This document shows, piece by piece, positions 35,501-44,434 of a DNA stretch of 64,000 nt (positions within the stretch are counted from its first letter, which is position 1; the number at the start of each line of letters is the position of its first letter). Origin of the DNA: Salinarimonas sp. (lineage in GTDB: Bacteria; Pseudomonadota; Alphaproteobacteria; Rhizobiales; Beijerinckiaceae); the NCBI GenBank assembly GCA_020832565.1, contig JAFIEI010000001.1:228396-292395 (forward strand). The letters run 5' to 3'. Below the pieces are notes generated by a model. It was not told the DNA's origin and did no database searches. It saw only the letters and a program-made list of their open reading frames with translations. The position numbers were made by a program, and so were the translations under genes.

Positions 35501-36835
35501 GTCGATTTCGAGGGAGCCGCCCAATGCGCGGTCGAGAGCGGAATCGGCGAGTGCGATGCCGCGCAGCGCACCGTCTACGCTGAAATCATAGCGCTCTGCG
35601 ACTTCTTCATCGCCCAGCGGGCGCGCGGCGATGGTCAGGTCGAGGGTTTCGAGCGAGGCCTGCGGCGTGTCGACGCCCGCAGCCTCGATCTCGCCGTCGA
35701 GCTGCGGCGCGGTGAGCGGGCCACGCAGTTGCAGGTCGAGGGCCAGCTTCTCCAACGAGATGTCGCCGGCGCGGGTGACACCGTCATCGCCGGGAAGCGC
35801 GCGGCCCGTGACCCGCACGTCGAGATCGCGCTCGGCCGAGATCGAGCCGCCGACGGTCAGGGCGGCGATCCGGGTGCGCAGGCTCAGATCGTCGAGGCGA
35901 AACGACGAATCGTCGCGCAATTGCGCAGCGCCGGTCAGGCGGGTCTCGCCCTCGAAGAAGGGCTCTGCGGCAGGCGGCATCAGCCCGGCGAGGCGGGCCG
36001 TCAGGTCGAGGTCGAAATCATAGGCCGCGTCGATACGCGTCACCCGCGCCTGACCGCGCGCGCCGATCTGCGGGCCAGCGCCGAAATCGAGGCGCGCGTC
36101 GAAATTGTCGAGCGGATCGTCGCCCGACAGTGTCAGGCTTACCGGGGGGCGACCCGGCAGGTCGAGCAGATTGCCGACGAGTCCGCCGGCGGGCTCCTCG
36201 AAGGCGAGATCGAGGGTCAGCCGGTTCGTCTCCGGCACGTAGGCCAGTTCGAGATCGAAGGCGGCGTCATCGTCGAGGCGGCGTGCGGCGAAGGTCAGAT
36301 CCAGGCCTTCGGAAGGATCGCCCAACCGCGCCGAACCCTCGGCGGAAAAGCGTGCTTCCTCCCCGAGAACCGGTTCTCCGACGATCAGCTCTTCCAGGTT
36401 GAACGCATCGATACGCACTTCGAGCGGCAATTCGGGGAATAGCGGCCCGCTTTCGGCTGCTTCACGCTCCTGCGGCGGCGTCTGGGCCGGGCGCAGATAT
36501 TGCACGGTCCCGATATCGAGCGCATTCACCTGCAGGCGGCGACGCAGGAGCGAGGCACGGCTCCAGTCGAGCGCGACGCGGTCGAGCCGCAGCCAGGGGC
36601 CTTCCTCGTCGGAAATGGTGATGTTGGAGATCACCGCCCGGGAGGAGAGGGCGCCGTCGATATTGCCGATCGAGACGCGTGTCGTCGGCGTCGTCAGCAG
36701 GCGTGAAATCAGCGAGGCGAGGGCGCTTTGATCCTCGTCTGCCTGCCCGGGCGTGGCAATGAAGAGCCAGCCGCCGACGAGCGTGGCGAGTGCGAGGGCG
36801 GTGATGCCCGAGATGGTGGCGATCCGTTTCATCAT
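32543..36835 (-). CDS. tamB: Translocation and assembly module protein TamB
   Basis: A 1430-residue envelope protein. An N-terminal membrane anchor (ISGITALALATLVGGWLFIA) is followed by a very long region of repeated beta-strand units with the pattern of AsmA-like/DUF490 proteins (many L-x-L-x-G, D-[IL]-R-[IL] and RITG repeats). The DUF490 domain is at the C-terminus, ending in a beta-signal-like LQSQIGADGSTSVGIGFEIEY. TamB bridges inner and outer membranes, with TamA in the outer membrane, for autotransporter assembly and lipid transport. Its start overlaps the tamA stop (ATGA), so the pair is translationally coupled. Confidence 0.94.
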   Translation of the reverse strand: MMKRIATISGITALALATLVGGWLFIATPGQADEDQSALASLISRLLTTPTTRVSIGNIDGALSSRAVISNITISDEEGPWLRLDRVALDWSRASLLRRRLQVNALDIGTVQYLRPAQTPPQEREAAESGPLFPELPLEVRIDAFNLEELIVGEPVLGEEARFSAEGSARLGDPSEGLDLTFAARRLDDDAAFDLELAYVPETNRLTLDLAFEEPAGGLVGNLLDLPGRPPVSLTLSGDDPLDNFDARLDFGAGPQIGARGQARVTRIDAAYDFDLDLTARLAGLMPPAAEPFFEGETRLTGAAQLRDDSSFRLDDLSLRTRIAALTVGGSISAERDLDVRVTGRALPGDDGVTRAGDISLEKLALDLQLRGPLTAPQLDGEIEAAGVDTPQASLETLDLTIAARPLGDEEVAERYDFSVDGALRGIALADSALDRALGGSLEIDAQGVVGTDGIADIAQARLMTPTFAGNFAGRVGADQLDATLSAMIADLAPFSGLAGMPLRGSADLTAQMAGSPVIEQVVVALTGDLRDFATGTDVIDGLLGETTQLRGRVAQIPGGLSFDALRLEGANLTAQVDGRADDSAADIRLDVTVPDMAPLDPRITAGRLDGDLRLTGSLERPDVTGDLRIADMVALERDIPRLALTLDGTDLTGLPDLRLELDGLVSGNVAQGGLRLRERSAGGYALEDLAITIGSARLAGAVSLDDENRAEGRIALDAGDLDDLSALLLTELRGSLTATIDLAIVDGGQNAGITARGAQLGFGDIGLSSFEADMQGIDLMRAPAFSGTARADRLTVAGQEFTRVALTAEGVAEETRFTAEARAQGFDLDARGRLTPRDSDFVIAMDALSATRGQRSLSLSRPARIVIADGTALIEDVAIAANGGRITIAGSAGEMLDLSVDVTSLPLSISEIFVPGLGLTGTANGAAQLRGTPDAPRGDYRITLSDVALPQLREAGIPSVNVTASGAIADQRVGVDATIEAAAASLRITGSAPLQPTDELDLRAQGNLDLAAANVILAPQGRRLTGAAQLDATIRGMSASPRIDGTATVSNGRFTDEDLGLDISGIAARLVAQGDVLRIESFSASTPNGGTLGASGQVRIDPAANFPGDLRITGSNARLVSNDLATATVDLDLSLTGPLATEPLVGGRVTLTTLDITVPDRLPATLQPLPGTRHVGAPEEVLARLALRDAEGRTRGVRFNARLDLTIDSPNRIFIRGRGIDAELGGLLRLSGTSLNPVAIGGFELRRGRFDLLGQRLDLTRGSLEFAGDLVPFLDFVAETQVSDATVSIVVTGPANDPEFILRSSPELPQDEILSRILFDQASGGLSAAQALQLAQGIATLTGGGPGAFDRLRRALGVDSLDITADAENPAVGVSRYIADNVRVGISAGARPEDTGVSVDIDLTRRLRLQSQIGADGSTSVGIGFEIEY

Positions 36836-38808
36836 CAAAAGGCCTGTCCGATCCCGATATAGACGCCGTAGCCACGTTGCCCGTCCTCCTTCTGGAGGGG
36901 GATGGCGACGTCGAGGCGGATCGGCCCGATTCCCGTATGGTAGCGAAGCCCGAGGCCGGCGGCAAAGCGCAGGCGCTCGCCGAAATCGGGATAGCTCTCG
37001 CGGAAGGCGCCGCCGGCATCGATGAAGGGCACGATGCCGATCGTGTCGGTGATGCGGATACGCGCCTCGAGCGAGCCTTCGATCAGCGAACGGCCACCGA
37101 TCGGGCGCCCGTCGCGGGTGGGGCTCAGGCTGCGATGGGCATAGCCGCGAACCGAACCGCCGCCGCCTGCGAAGAAGCGCCGGTTGGCCGGAATATTGTC
37201 GAGCTCGGCTCCGACGAGCGAGCCGAATCCCACACGCGCGGCGAGAACGTAGCGGGCGCGATCATCGAGGGCGTAATAGGTAGATACGTCGAAGCGCGTC
37301 TTGAGCATGTTCAGCGAGGAACCGAGCGCGCCGGCATAGGGCGTCACCCCGGCGCTGAGGCGGATGCCCTCGGTCGGCTCGAGGCGGCTGTCGGAGGAAT
37401 CGAATTCGAGGCTGAGCGGAATGCCGACGAGGCGGTATTCGCGCTTGCCGAGATCATCCTTGGTGATACCTCGCTCGTACTCGATCCCGCCGCGAATGTT
37501 GAACGTGTCGGAGAAACGATGGCGGATCCCGGTCGTGACGTTCACGAGTCGCGTATCGAATCCGTCAGCGCGGTCGCGCTCGACGCGGGCATCGGCGAGG
37601 AAATCGTTTCGCGTGCCCCACAAGGCCGGCTTCATGAAGCTGGCCGAAATGCGCCCGCCGAGATCGTCGATCACGTTGCGCCGGCGGTCGAACAATGCAC
37701 CGCCGCCCTCGGTGAGATAGAAGGCTGATGCCTCCAGCCGCAGACGCTCGGCGCCACCGAACAGGTTGCGGTGCGTCCAATAGACGCGCGTCGAGGGCCC
37801 GTCCGTCGTGGAGAACTGCGCCGAAGCGCCGAGAACGCGCGGCAGCCGCTCCGTCACCTCGACATCCAGCGGCAGGTTGCCATCGGCATCGAGCGTGTCA
37901 CCGTGGCGTACGCGCACCGAGGAGAGCGCCTCGATCCGGGTGACCGTGGTGCGGATCCCCGTCAGCGCCTGCGGCGAATACGGGTCTCCCGGCTCGGTAT
38001 AGATGAAGGAGCGGATCACGCGTTCATCGACATTGTCGTTGCCGGTAATGGTGATCGGCCCGAGCCCCGCAACCGGGCCCGGCGAGACCGAGATGGTGAG
38101 ATCCATCACTCGTTCGGCGTGATGCACCACCGGGTCGATCTCGACGATATCGGCGAAGGGGCGGCCCTGTTCACGGTAAAAGTCGACGATTCGCGCCTGG
38201 GCGCTGAGGATGCGCGCGGCGGAGGCGGGGTCGCCGGGATTGAGCGCGACGACATCCTCGGGAACGGCCGTCGGGCCGAGCCGCTGGCCGGTGCCGGCTT
38301 CGAGCAGCGTCACGTTGCGGACGGTGAAGCGCTGTGCCGGGTCGACGATGATTCGCACCGGCACCCGCTCGCTTCCGCGAAACGGGCGTGCGGCAGCGAT
38401 TGCCGCATCGACGCGGTCGACGCCGACACGCAGCGCGACGCCAGCCACTTCGATCGCGACGCTGGCATTGTAGTAGCCGAGCCCCCACATGGCATCGATC
38501 ACGGGCAGGATATCGCCCTGGGCGCGGCGGGCGAGCGCTTCTGCGTCGGGAGGCGCATCAGCGCGCAGGCGCTGGAGCGACGAAGCGTCTTCGATTGCCG
38601 TGCGCACGCGCGCATCATCGCCGATGACATCGATCTGCAACTCGTAGGGGAGCGTGTCGGCACTGGGCTCGGGCAGGGTTTCGCGCCCGAACAGACCGAA
38701 GAAGTCGAATGCCTGCGCGCTCGCAATCGGCATCGAGCCGATCATGAGGGCCAGAAACGCAGCTTTCCAGACAGGCGTTCCGGGTAGCAACCCGCGCACG
38801 CGCTTCAT
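36835..38808 (-). CDS. tamA: Outer-membrane assembly protein TamA (BamA superfamily)
   Basis: A 657-residue protein. The signal peptide (MKRVRGLLPGTP...ASAQA) is followed by POTRA-like domains (about 45-330), including a strand such as GPITITGNDNVDERVIRSF. The C-terminal barrel has FFAGGGGSVRGYAHRSLSP, the conserved R-G-[FY] lid motif of Omp85 proteins, and a terminal strand ending YGVYIGIGQAF with the usual final Phe. It inserts outer-membrane proteins together with TamB. Confidence 0.94.
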   Translation of the reverse strand: MKRVRGLLPGTPVWKAAFLALMIGSMPIASAQAFDFFGLFGRETLPEPSADTLPYELQIDVIGDDARVRTAIEDASSLQRLRADAPPDAEALARRAQGDILPVIDAMWGLGYYNASVAIEVAGVALRVGVDRVDAAIAAARPFRGSERVPVRIIVDPAQRFTVRNVTLLEAGTGQRLGPTAVPEDVVALNPGDPASAARILSAQARIVDFYREQGRPFADIVEIDPVVHHAERVMDLTISVSPGPVAGLGPITITGNDNVDERVIRSFIYTEPGDPYSPQALTGIRTTVTRIEALSSVRVRHGDTLDADGNLPLDVEVTERLPRVLGASAQFSTTDGPSTRVYWTHRNLFGGAERLRLEASAFYLTEGGGALFDRRRNVIDDLGGRISASFMKPALWGTRNDFLADARVERDRADGFDTRLVNVTTGIRHRFSDTFNIRGGIEYERGITKDDLGKREYRLVGIPLSLEFDSSDSRLEPTEGIRLSAGVTPYAGALGSSLNMLKTRFDVSTYYALDDRARYVLAARVGFGSLVGAELDNIPANRRFFAGGGGSVRGYAHRSLSPTRDGRPIGGRSLIEGSLEARIRITDTIGIVPFIDAGGAFRESYPDFGERLRFAAGLGLRYHTGIGPIRLDVAIPLQKEDGQRGYGVYIGIGQAF

Positions 38809-38931
38809 ACTTGAACTCCAGTGGTCCCCGCGCCCCCGCAGCGAAAACCTTCACCCATCGTCACTGCATACAGCAGAATTGAATGTACTTCTTTAACGCC
38901 CGCATCACGCGCTGGCAAACCCGACGGGCCG

Positions 38932-38947
38932 TTCACGGATGCGTGAA
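38932..38947. promoter_or_regulatory. Perfect 6-bp inverted repeat between tamA and ynjB
   Basis: TTCACG and CGTGAA are separated by GATG in the 226-base divergent region between tamA and the ABC transporter operon. It could be an operator for either gene. It lacks a T-run and is far from a stop codon, so it is not an intrinsic terminator. Confidence 0.35.
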
Positions 38948-39034
38948 GGTGTAACGAATCGTCCGACTGAGGCGTATAGGTGACAGCGCGCCCGGAGCGG
39001 GCGCGACGTATTCCGTATTATGGGAGGGATTTGC

Positions 39035-40279
39035 GTGAGACTGATCAACCGACCCGCAAGACAATGGCTAGCCGGCATTGCGTCGGCGGCGCTTCTTTTT
39101 GCGCCGACAATGGTCGATGCGCAGAGCGAAGCACCGGTCGCGCTCGACGATTGGGATGCGATCGTCGCCGCCGCGGAGGGCCAGACGGTCTACTGGAATG
39201 CCTGGGCCGGCGACGAGAAGGGCAATGCCTTCATCGCATGGGTCGGCGATCAGGTGCGCGAGCGCTACGGCGTGCGCGTCGAGCACGTCAAGCTCACCGA
39301 TACCGCCGAAGCGGTTTCCCGCGTCGTCTCCGAGCGTGCCGCCGGGCGCGACACGGGCGGCACGGTTGATCTGATCTGGATCAATGGCGCGAATTTCGTG
39401 ACGATGAAGGATCAGGGCCTGCTCTTTGGCCCTTTCACGCAGGCGCTGCCCAATTTCGCGCTGGTGGATGAGGAAAACCCCTCCAACCTGATTGATTTCA
39501 CCGTACCCGTGGACGGCATGGCGGCGCCGTGGCGCGTGGCGCAGCTCGCCTTCGTCTATGATTCGGATCGCGTCGATCGCGACAGCCTGCCCGGCTCGAT
39601 TCCGGCCATGCTTGACTGGGCGCGCGCGAATCCGGGCCTGCTGACACACCCCAATGCGCGTAACTTCCTCGGCGCGACCTTCCTCAAGCAGGCGCTGCAC
39701 GCGCTCGCGCCGGACACCTCCGTGCTCTACGCGGAAGCGACCGACGAGACCTATGAGGAGGCGACCGCGCCGCTCTGGGAATGGTATGAGGAAATCCGCC
39801 CGCATTTCTGGCGCGGTGGTGCCGAGTTCCCCGGTTCCAGCGCCGATCTCGATCGTCTGCTCGATGACGGCGAGATCGAGATCGCGGTGACCCTCAACCC
39901 CGCCACGGCGGCGCTACTCTCCGAGACCGGGCTCCTGCCCGAAAGCGCGCGGGTCTATTTTCTGGACGATGGCACCATCGGCAACACCTCCTTCGTCTCG
40001 ATCCCCTACAACGCCGCCAACAAGGAAGGCGCCATGGTGGTCTCGAACTTCCTGATGTCGCCGCTGGCCCAGGCGCGGGCGCAGGATCCCACCGTGCTCG
40101 GCGCCTTCACGGTGCTCGACATGGATGCCCTCGATGCAGACGAACGCGCTTTGTTCGAGGAAGCCTCCGCGCATCCGGCAATGCCGGGCCCCGACGACAT
40201 CGCCGATGTGCAGATGGAATCGCATCCTTCCTGGATGACCCGGCTGACGGAGGATTGGGAGGCGCGGACCACCCGCTGA
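39035..40279 (+). CDS. ynjB: YnjB-type ABC transporter substrate-binding protein
   Basis: A 414-residue exported protein with a signal peptide ending near MVDAQ. It resembles the YnjB group: VYWNAWAGDEKGNAFIAWVGDQV after the leader, DLIWINGANF, APWRVAQLAFVYDSDRV, and GNTSFVSIPYNAANKEGAMV. GTG at 39035 is chosen because GGGAGGG lies six bases upstream; an ATG at 39020 sits before that ribosome site. It begins a three-gene operon with ynjC- and ynjD-type genes. Substrate is unknown; thiamine-like compounds or other anions have been suggested for the family. Confidence 0.87.
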   Translation: MRLINRPARQWLAGIASAALLFAPTMVDAQSEAPVALDDWDAIVAAAEGQTVYWNAWAGDEKGNAFIAWVGDQVRERYGVRVEHVKLTDTAEAVSRVVSERAAGRDTGGTVDLIWINGANFVTMKDQGLLFGPFTQALPNFALVDEENPSNLIDFTVPVDGMAAPWRVAQLAFVYDSDRVDRDSLPGSIPAMLDWARANPGLLTHPNARNFLGATFLKQALHALAPDTSVLYAEATDETYEEATAPLWEWYEEIRPHFWRGGAEFPGSSADLDRLLDDGEIEIAVTLNPATAALLSETGLLPESARVYFLDDGTIGNTSFVSIPYNAANKEGAMVVSNFLMSPLAQARAQDPTVLGAFTVLDMDALDADERALFEEASAHPAMPGPDDIADVQMESHPSWMTRLTEDWEARTTR

Positions 40280-40283
40280 TCCG

Positions 40284-41957
40284 ATGCTGCGTCTCGCGCC
40301 GATCCTCACTCTGGCGATCCTGCTCGGCCCGATCGGCGCGGGCCTGCTCTGGACGTTGCTGCCGGCCTTCGGCTACCTGCCGGTGCTTGGCACGCGCGAC
40401 TTCTCGCTCGACCCGTGGCGGGAGCTCGCTGCCTTTGCGGGCTTCCGCTCGGCCCTGTGGCTGACGATCACGGTCGGCTTCGGGGCGACCGTGATCTCGC
40501 TGGTGCTGGCCATCGCGCTTTGCGCCACGAGCGTGGGGACGCGCGCCTTCGAGACCCTGCGCGCGGCCATCCCGCCGCTTCTGGCGACGCCGCATGTCGC
40601 CATCGCCATTGGCTTCGCCTTTCTCGTGGCGCCGAGCGGGCTGATGGTGCGGGCCTTCTCGCCCTGGGCGACGGGTTGGGAGCGGCCTCCCTCGATCGCC
40701 ACGGTGAACGATGCCCTCGGCCTGAGCCTGATCGCGGGGCTCGTCCTGAAGGAGACGGTCTATCTGATCCTGATGATCATCGCCGCGAGCACGCAGGTGG
40801 CGATGCGACCGATGCTGCAGGCGGCCTCGGCGCTGGGATACGGGCCGGCGCGCGGTTTCGTCGCGGTGATCATGCCGCAGATCTATCGCCAGATCCGGCT
40901 GCCGATCTACGCGGTGCTGGCCTTCTCGCTCGCCAATGTCGAGGTGGCGCTGATCCTCGGTCCGGGCAATCCGCCCCCGCTCGCCGTCGTCGCGGCGCGC
41001 TGGTTCGCCGGCTATGATCTGGGCATGTATTACCCCGCCTCGGCGGCGGCGACCCTGCAATTCTTCATCGTCGTCGCCGGGATCGGCCTGTGGCGGCTGA
41101 TGGAGATACCCGTGGGTATGGCGCATCGCCTGTGGGTCGCACGCGGAAAGCGGCGCGGCGTCGCAGAGCCGTTCTGGGGCGGCGCCGCGCTGCTCGGCTG
41201 GAGCAGCGGCGTATTGGCGCTGGCGGCGCTCGTCGCCGTGGCCGCATGGTCCTTCGCGCATCGCTGGCGCTATCCGGATTTTCTGCCCGAGAGCTGGTCG
41301 CTGCGGGTCTGGGAGCAGCATGCGGGCAGCGTGACCGCGCTTGCCGGGGTCACGGCGCTGATCGCATTTGCCGCGACGCTGGTCGCCGTGGTGCTGGCGC
41401 TGGCCTGTCTCGAAAACGAGCAGCGGCGCGGCCTCTCGGTGGGGCAGGGGGCTCTGTGGGCGCTCTACCTGCCGCTCCTCGTGCCGCAGATCGGGTTTCT
41501 CTTCGGCGCGCAGATGCTTCTGGTGCAGTTCTCCCTCGATGCGACGCTGTTCGCCGTGATCTGGGCGCATCTGCTCTTCGTCATGCCCTATGTCTTCCTC
41601 TCGCTCGCCGATCCGTTCCGCGCCCTCGATCCGCGCTATGCGCGCAGCGCCGCCGCGCTCGGCGCCTCGGCGGTGCGCATCTTCTTCACGGTGAAGCTGC
41701 CCATGCTGGCGCGCCCGTTGGCGATCGCTTGCGCCATCGGTTTTTCGGTGAGCATCGCGCTCTATCTGCCGACGCTCTTCGCGGGTGCGGGGCGGATCGC
41801 GACGCTGACCACGGAGGCCGTGACGCTCGCGAGCGGTGGCGACAGGCGCGTGATCGGGGTCTATGCTTTCATCCAGGCGCTGTTGCCGCTCGGCGTCTAT
41901 GCGATCGCGCTGGCCCTGCCGGCGCTGATCTACCGCAATCGCAAAGGGCTGGCATGA
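40284..41957 (+). CDS. ynjC: YnjC-type ABC transporter permease
   Basis: A 557-residue inner-membrane protein made of two fused permease halves with about twelve membrane segments. The second half includes an EAA-type coupling loop (YARSAAALGASAVRIFFTVKLP), and the first has QAASALGYGPARGFVAVIMP at the equivalent site. It starts four bases after the binding-protein stop and ends by overlapping the ATPase start (ATGA). Confidence 0.88.
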   Translation: MLRLAPILTLAILLGPIGAGLLWTLLPAFGYLPVLGTRDFSLDPWRELAAFAGFRSALWLTITVGFGATVISLVLAIALCATSVGTRAFETLRAAIPPLLATPHVAIAIGFAFLVAPSGLMVRAFSPWATGWERPPSIATVNDALGLSLIAGLVLKETVYLILMIIAASTQVAMRPMLQAASALGYGPARGFVAVIMPQIYRQIRLPIYAVLAFSLANVEVALILGPGNPPPLAVVAARWFAGYDLGMYYPASAAATLQFFIVVAGIGLWRLMEIPVGMAHRLWVARGKRRGVAEPFWGGAALLGWSSGVLALAALVAVAAWSFAHRWRYPDFLPESWSLRVWEQHAGSVTALAGVTALIAFAATLVAVVLALACLENEQRRGLSVGQGALWALYLPLLVPQIGFLFGAQMLLVQFSLDATLFAVIWAHLLFVMPYVFLSLADPFRALDPRYARSAAALGASAVRIFFTVKLPMLARPLAIACAIGFSVSIALYLPTLFAGAGRIATLTTEAVTLASGGDRRVIGVYAFIQALLPLGVYAIALALPALIYRNRKGLA

Positions 41958-42649
41958 TGGACGGCGTGGCTTTGACGAAACAGATAAACCCGGCCCGCGA
42001 GGAAGCATCCCCGGCAGGCTTGGTCCTGCGCGGCATCACCATCGCCATCGGCGAGGCGCCGCTGCTTTCGCGGCTCGATCTCGACATCCCGCCCGGTGAC
42101 GTCGTGACCGTAATGGGGCCGAGCGGATCGGGGAAATCGACGCTGCTCGCCTATGTCGCGGGTTTTCTCGACAAGGCCTTCACCGCGCGGGGCGAGGTCT
42201 TGCTCGACGGCGCCCCGATCACCGCCCTGCCGGCGCAGCAGCGGCGTCTGGGGATTCTCTTCCAGGACGACCTGCTGTTTCCGCATCTGAGTGTCGGCGC
42301 CAATCTCGCCTTCGGACTCGACGCCGCCGTCACGGGGCGGCGCGCGAGGCGGGCGCGGGTGGAGGAGGCGCTGGACCAGGCGGGGCTGGGCGGATTCTAC
42401 GATCGCGATCCGGCGACGCTTTCCGGCGGCCAGCGCGCCCGCGCGGCGCTGATGCGCACGCTGCTCGCTTCCCCGCGCGCGCTCCTGCTCGACGAACCGT
42501 TCAGCAAGCTCGATCGGCCCCTGCGCAAGGATATCCGCGAATTCGTCTTCAGCCACGCCCGGGCGCTCGGCCTCCCGACGCTGCTCGTCACGCATGACCA
42601 CGAGGATGCGGATGCTGCCGGTGGGAGCGTTCTGACCCTGAAAGCGTGA
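41954..42649 (+). CDS. ynjD: YnjD-type ABC transporter ATP-binding protein
   Basis: A 231-residue ATPase. Walker A is GPSGSGKST, the Q-loop ILFQDDLLFPHLSVGANLAFG, the signature LSGGQRARAAL, Walker B ALLLDEP, and the switch histidine in LVTHDHEDA. It has no C-terminal regulatory domain, in contrast to the iron-type ATPase at 24793. The start ATG overlaps the ynjC stop. It converges on the amidohydrolase with 14 bases between stops. Confidence 0.9.
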   Translation: MMDGVALTKQINPAREEASPAGLVLRGITIAIGEAPLLSRLDLDIPPGDVVTVMGPSGSGKSTLLAYVAGFLDKAFTARGEVLLDGAPITALPAQQRRLGILFQDDLLFPHLSVGANLAFGLDAAVTGRRARRARVEEALDQAGLGGFYDRDPATLSGGQRARAALMRTLLASPRALLLDEPFSKLDRPLRKDIREFVFSHARALGLPTLLVTHDHEDADAAGGSVLTLKA

Positions 42650-42663
42650 GGGACCGCTTCGCG

Positions 42664-43905
42664 TCAGGATGCGAAGCGGCTGTCGTAATTCAAAACGGCG
42701 TTGAGGAGCACCTGGGCGCCCGCGCCACAATCCTCGAGGGTCGCGTTCTCCGCCTCGTTGTGGCTGAGCCCGCCCTCGCAGGGCACGAAGATCATCGATG
42801 TCGGAACGATCGCTGCCGTGTAGGCGGCGTCGTGGCCGGCGCCGGAGAGCATCTCGCGGCTGTCGAACCCCGCCTTTTGCGTGCCGCGACGCACTGCGTC
42901 GATGCATTCCGCATCGAAGATCACCGGCGGGTTATGGGTGACGCGGCGGTGCTCGCAGGCGAGCCCGATCTCGCCGGCGACGCTCTCGAGCGCTTCGTGC
43001 AGCGCAGCCTCCATGGCATCCAGCACGGCGGCTTCCGGGTGGCGGAAATCGACGGTGAAGAAGACCTCTCCTGGGATCACGTTGCGCGAATTCGGGCGGA
43101 CCTCGACCATGCCGACTGTTCCCACCGCATGGGGCGCATGGGCATGCGCGATGGCATCGACGCGCTCGACGATACGCGCGGCGCCGAGCAGGGCGTTCTT
43201 GCGCAGCTTCATCGGCGTGGTGCCGGTATGGGATTCGCGGCCCGTGAAGGTGACATCGTACCAGCGCATGCCCTGCACGCCGGTGACGACGCCGATCGTC
43301 TTGCCCTCGGCTTCGAGGATCGGGCCCTGCTCGATATGCAGCTCGAACATGGCCGAGAACGCTGTCTCGCCGACCGGTACTGCGCCGCGATAGCCGATGC
43401 CTTCGAGGGCTTCGCGCAGGCTGACTCCGTCGCGATCGGTGATCGCCTCGGCCACATCCGGCGCATAGAGCCCGGAATGTACGCCGGCGCCGAGCATGGA
43501 GGGGGCAAAGCGTGCGCCTTCCTCGTTGGTCCAGTTGACCAGCATCAGCGGCGCATTGGTCTCGTAGCCGAGATCATGCATCGTGCGCAGAACCTCCAGC
43601 CCGGCGAGCACGCCGAGCACGCCGTCGAACTTGCCCCCGGTCGGCTGCGTGTCGAGATGGCTGCCCATGGCGATCGGTGCGATGTCGTTGCGCTTGCCCG
43701 GGCGCACGGCGAACATATTGCCCAGCGTATCGACGCTGACGGTGCAGCCGAGCTTTTCGCATTCGGCGCGAAACCAGTCGCGGATCTGGCGGTCGAGATC
43801 GGTGAGCGTCACGCGGCAGATGCCACCCTTGGGCGTTCCCCCGATCTTCGCCGTATCCATCAGCGTGTCCCACAGGCGCTGCGGATCGATGGTGAGATTC
43901 TGCAT
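42664..43905 (-). CDS. M20-family amidohydrolase (allantoate / N-carbamoyl-amino-acid hydrolase type)
   Basis: A 413-residue zinc-dependent hydrolase. Metal ligands are in IAMGSHLDTQPTGGKFDGVLG (His and Asp), VNWTNEEGARF (Glu-Glu), and the ELHIEQGP segment. The C-terminal ligand is near FVPCEGGLSHNE. Motifs fit the ureidoglycolate / allantoate / beta-ureidopropionase / N-carbamoyl-L-amino-acid hydrolase subgroup. Two family members differ only by substrate, so this cannot be resolved here. It may act on a product carried by the adjacent transporter, but the genes are on opposite strands. Confidence 0.88.
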   Translation of the reverse strand: MQNLTIDPQRLWDTLMDTAKIGGTPKGGICRVTLTDLDRQIRDWFRAECEKLGCTVSVDTLGNMFAVRPGKRNDIAPIAMGSHLDTQPTGGKFDGVLGVLAGLEVLRTMHDLGYETNAPLMLVNWTNEEGARFAPSMLGAGVHSGLYAPDVAEAITDRDGVSLREALEGIGYRGAVPVGETAFSAMFELHIEQGPILEAEGKTIGVVTGVQGMRWYDVTFTGRESHTGTTPMKLRKNALLGAARIVERVDAIAHAHAPHAVGTVGMVEVRPNSRNVIPGEVFFTVDFRHPEAAVLDAMEAALHEALESVAGEIGLACEHRRVTHNPPVIFDAECIDAVRRGTQKAGFDSREMLSGAGHDAAYTAAIVPTSMIFVPCEGGLSHNEAENATLEDCGAGAQVLLNAVLNYDSRFAS

Positions 43906-44149
43906 GGCAAATGCCCCTTCGCGAACGGATTTCGGGTGACCGGTTCAGCGGCAGGTTCGGGCGCCGACGGCACCATCGCAAGGGGAAGCCGACACCAAGG
44001 CGCCTTCGCGTTCATGCACCAATGTATGGATTGTCGTGAGGCGGGGGGAATTGGATAGATGCTTTTGTAAGTGTGGATTGCCCTGGATATGGACGCAATC
44101 TGCCCCAGATTGTAGGCGACCAAGCAGAGCGTCTGTTGGAGTAGGTGTG

Positions 44150-44416
44150 ATGGCGTTTTTCGTGCACTGGGGTCTCGTCAACCGCGACGGGCAAGTCGTT
44201 GATAACGGCTGCTTCGAAGACACGTTTGCCGACCGCGCCACCGCCGTCAGCTTCGTATTCGCGCGCCTCGACGTCGCACCGCGCTACGGCTTCGTTCGGA
44301 AAGGCGGTTATTGGTGGCTCTCCGGCGCGGATGATTACGGGCTCGAAACACGGCTGTGGATAGATGCAGATGCAACGATTTGTGCGCAGCAAATCACCGA
44401 TGCCGGTGTTGCCTGA
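44150..44416 (+). CDS. Small hypothetical protein
   Basis: An 88-residue protein starting MAFFVHWGLVNRDGQVVDNG. It has no signal peptide, no membrane segment and few charged runs. Aromatic-rich blocks (FVRKGGYWWLSG) could be beta structure. It is bordered by a GTTGGAG-type ribosome site and a 244-base upstream gap. Its GC content and codon use look somewhat lower in bias than its neighbours. I do not recognise a family. A coding call rests on a ribosome site, sensible amino-acid composition and lack of a better antisense candidate. Confidence 0.5.
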   Translation: MAFFVHWGLVNRDGQVVDNGCFEDTFADRATAVSFVFARLDVAPRYGFVRKGGYWWLSGADDYGLETRLWIDADATICAQQITDAGVA

Positions 44417-44434
44417 TCGGGATCGTTGCGCGTT

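Noticed and set aside
33980..36442. Long plus-strand open frame inside tamB
   Set aside because: The minus strand encodes an intact TamB with a signal anchor and DUF490 end; the plus frame is a codon-bias shadow.
40107..42008. Long minus-strand open frame over the YnjB/YnjC genes
   Set aside because: It is antisense to well-supported transporter genes and has a low-complexity R/Q/H-rich composition.
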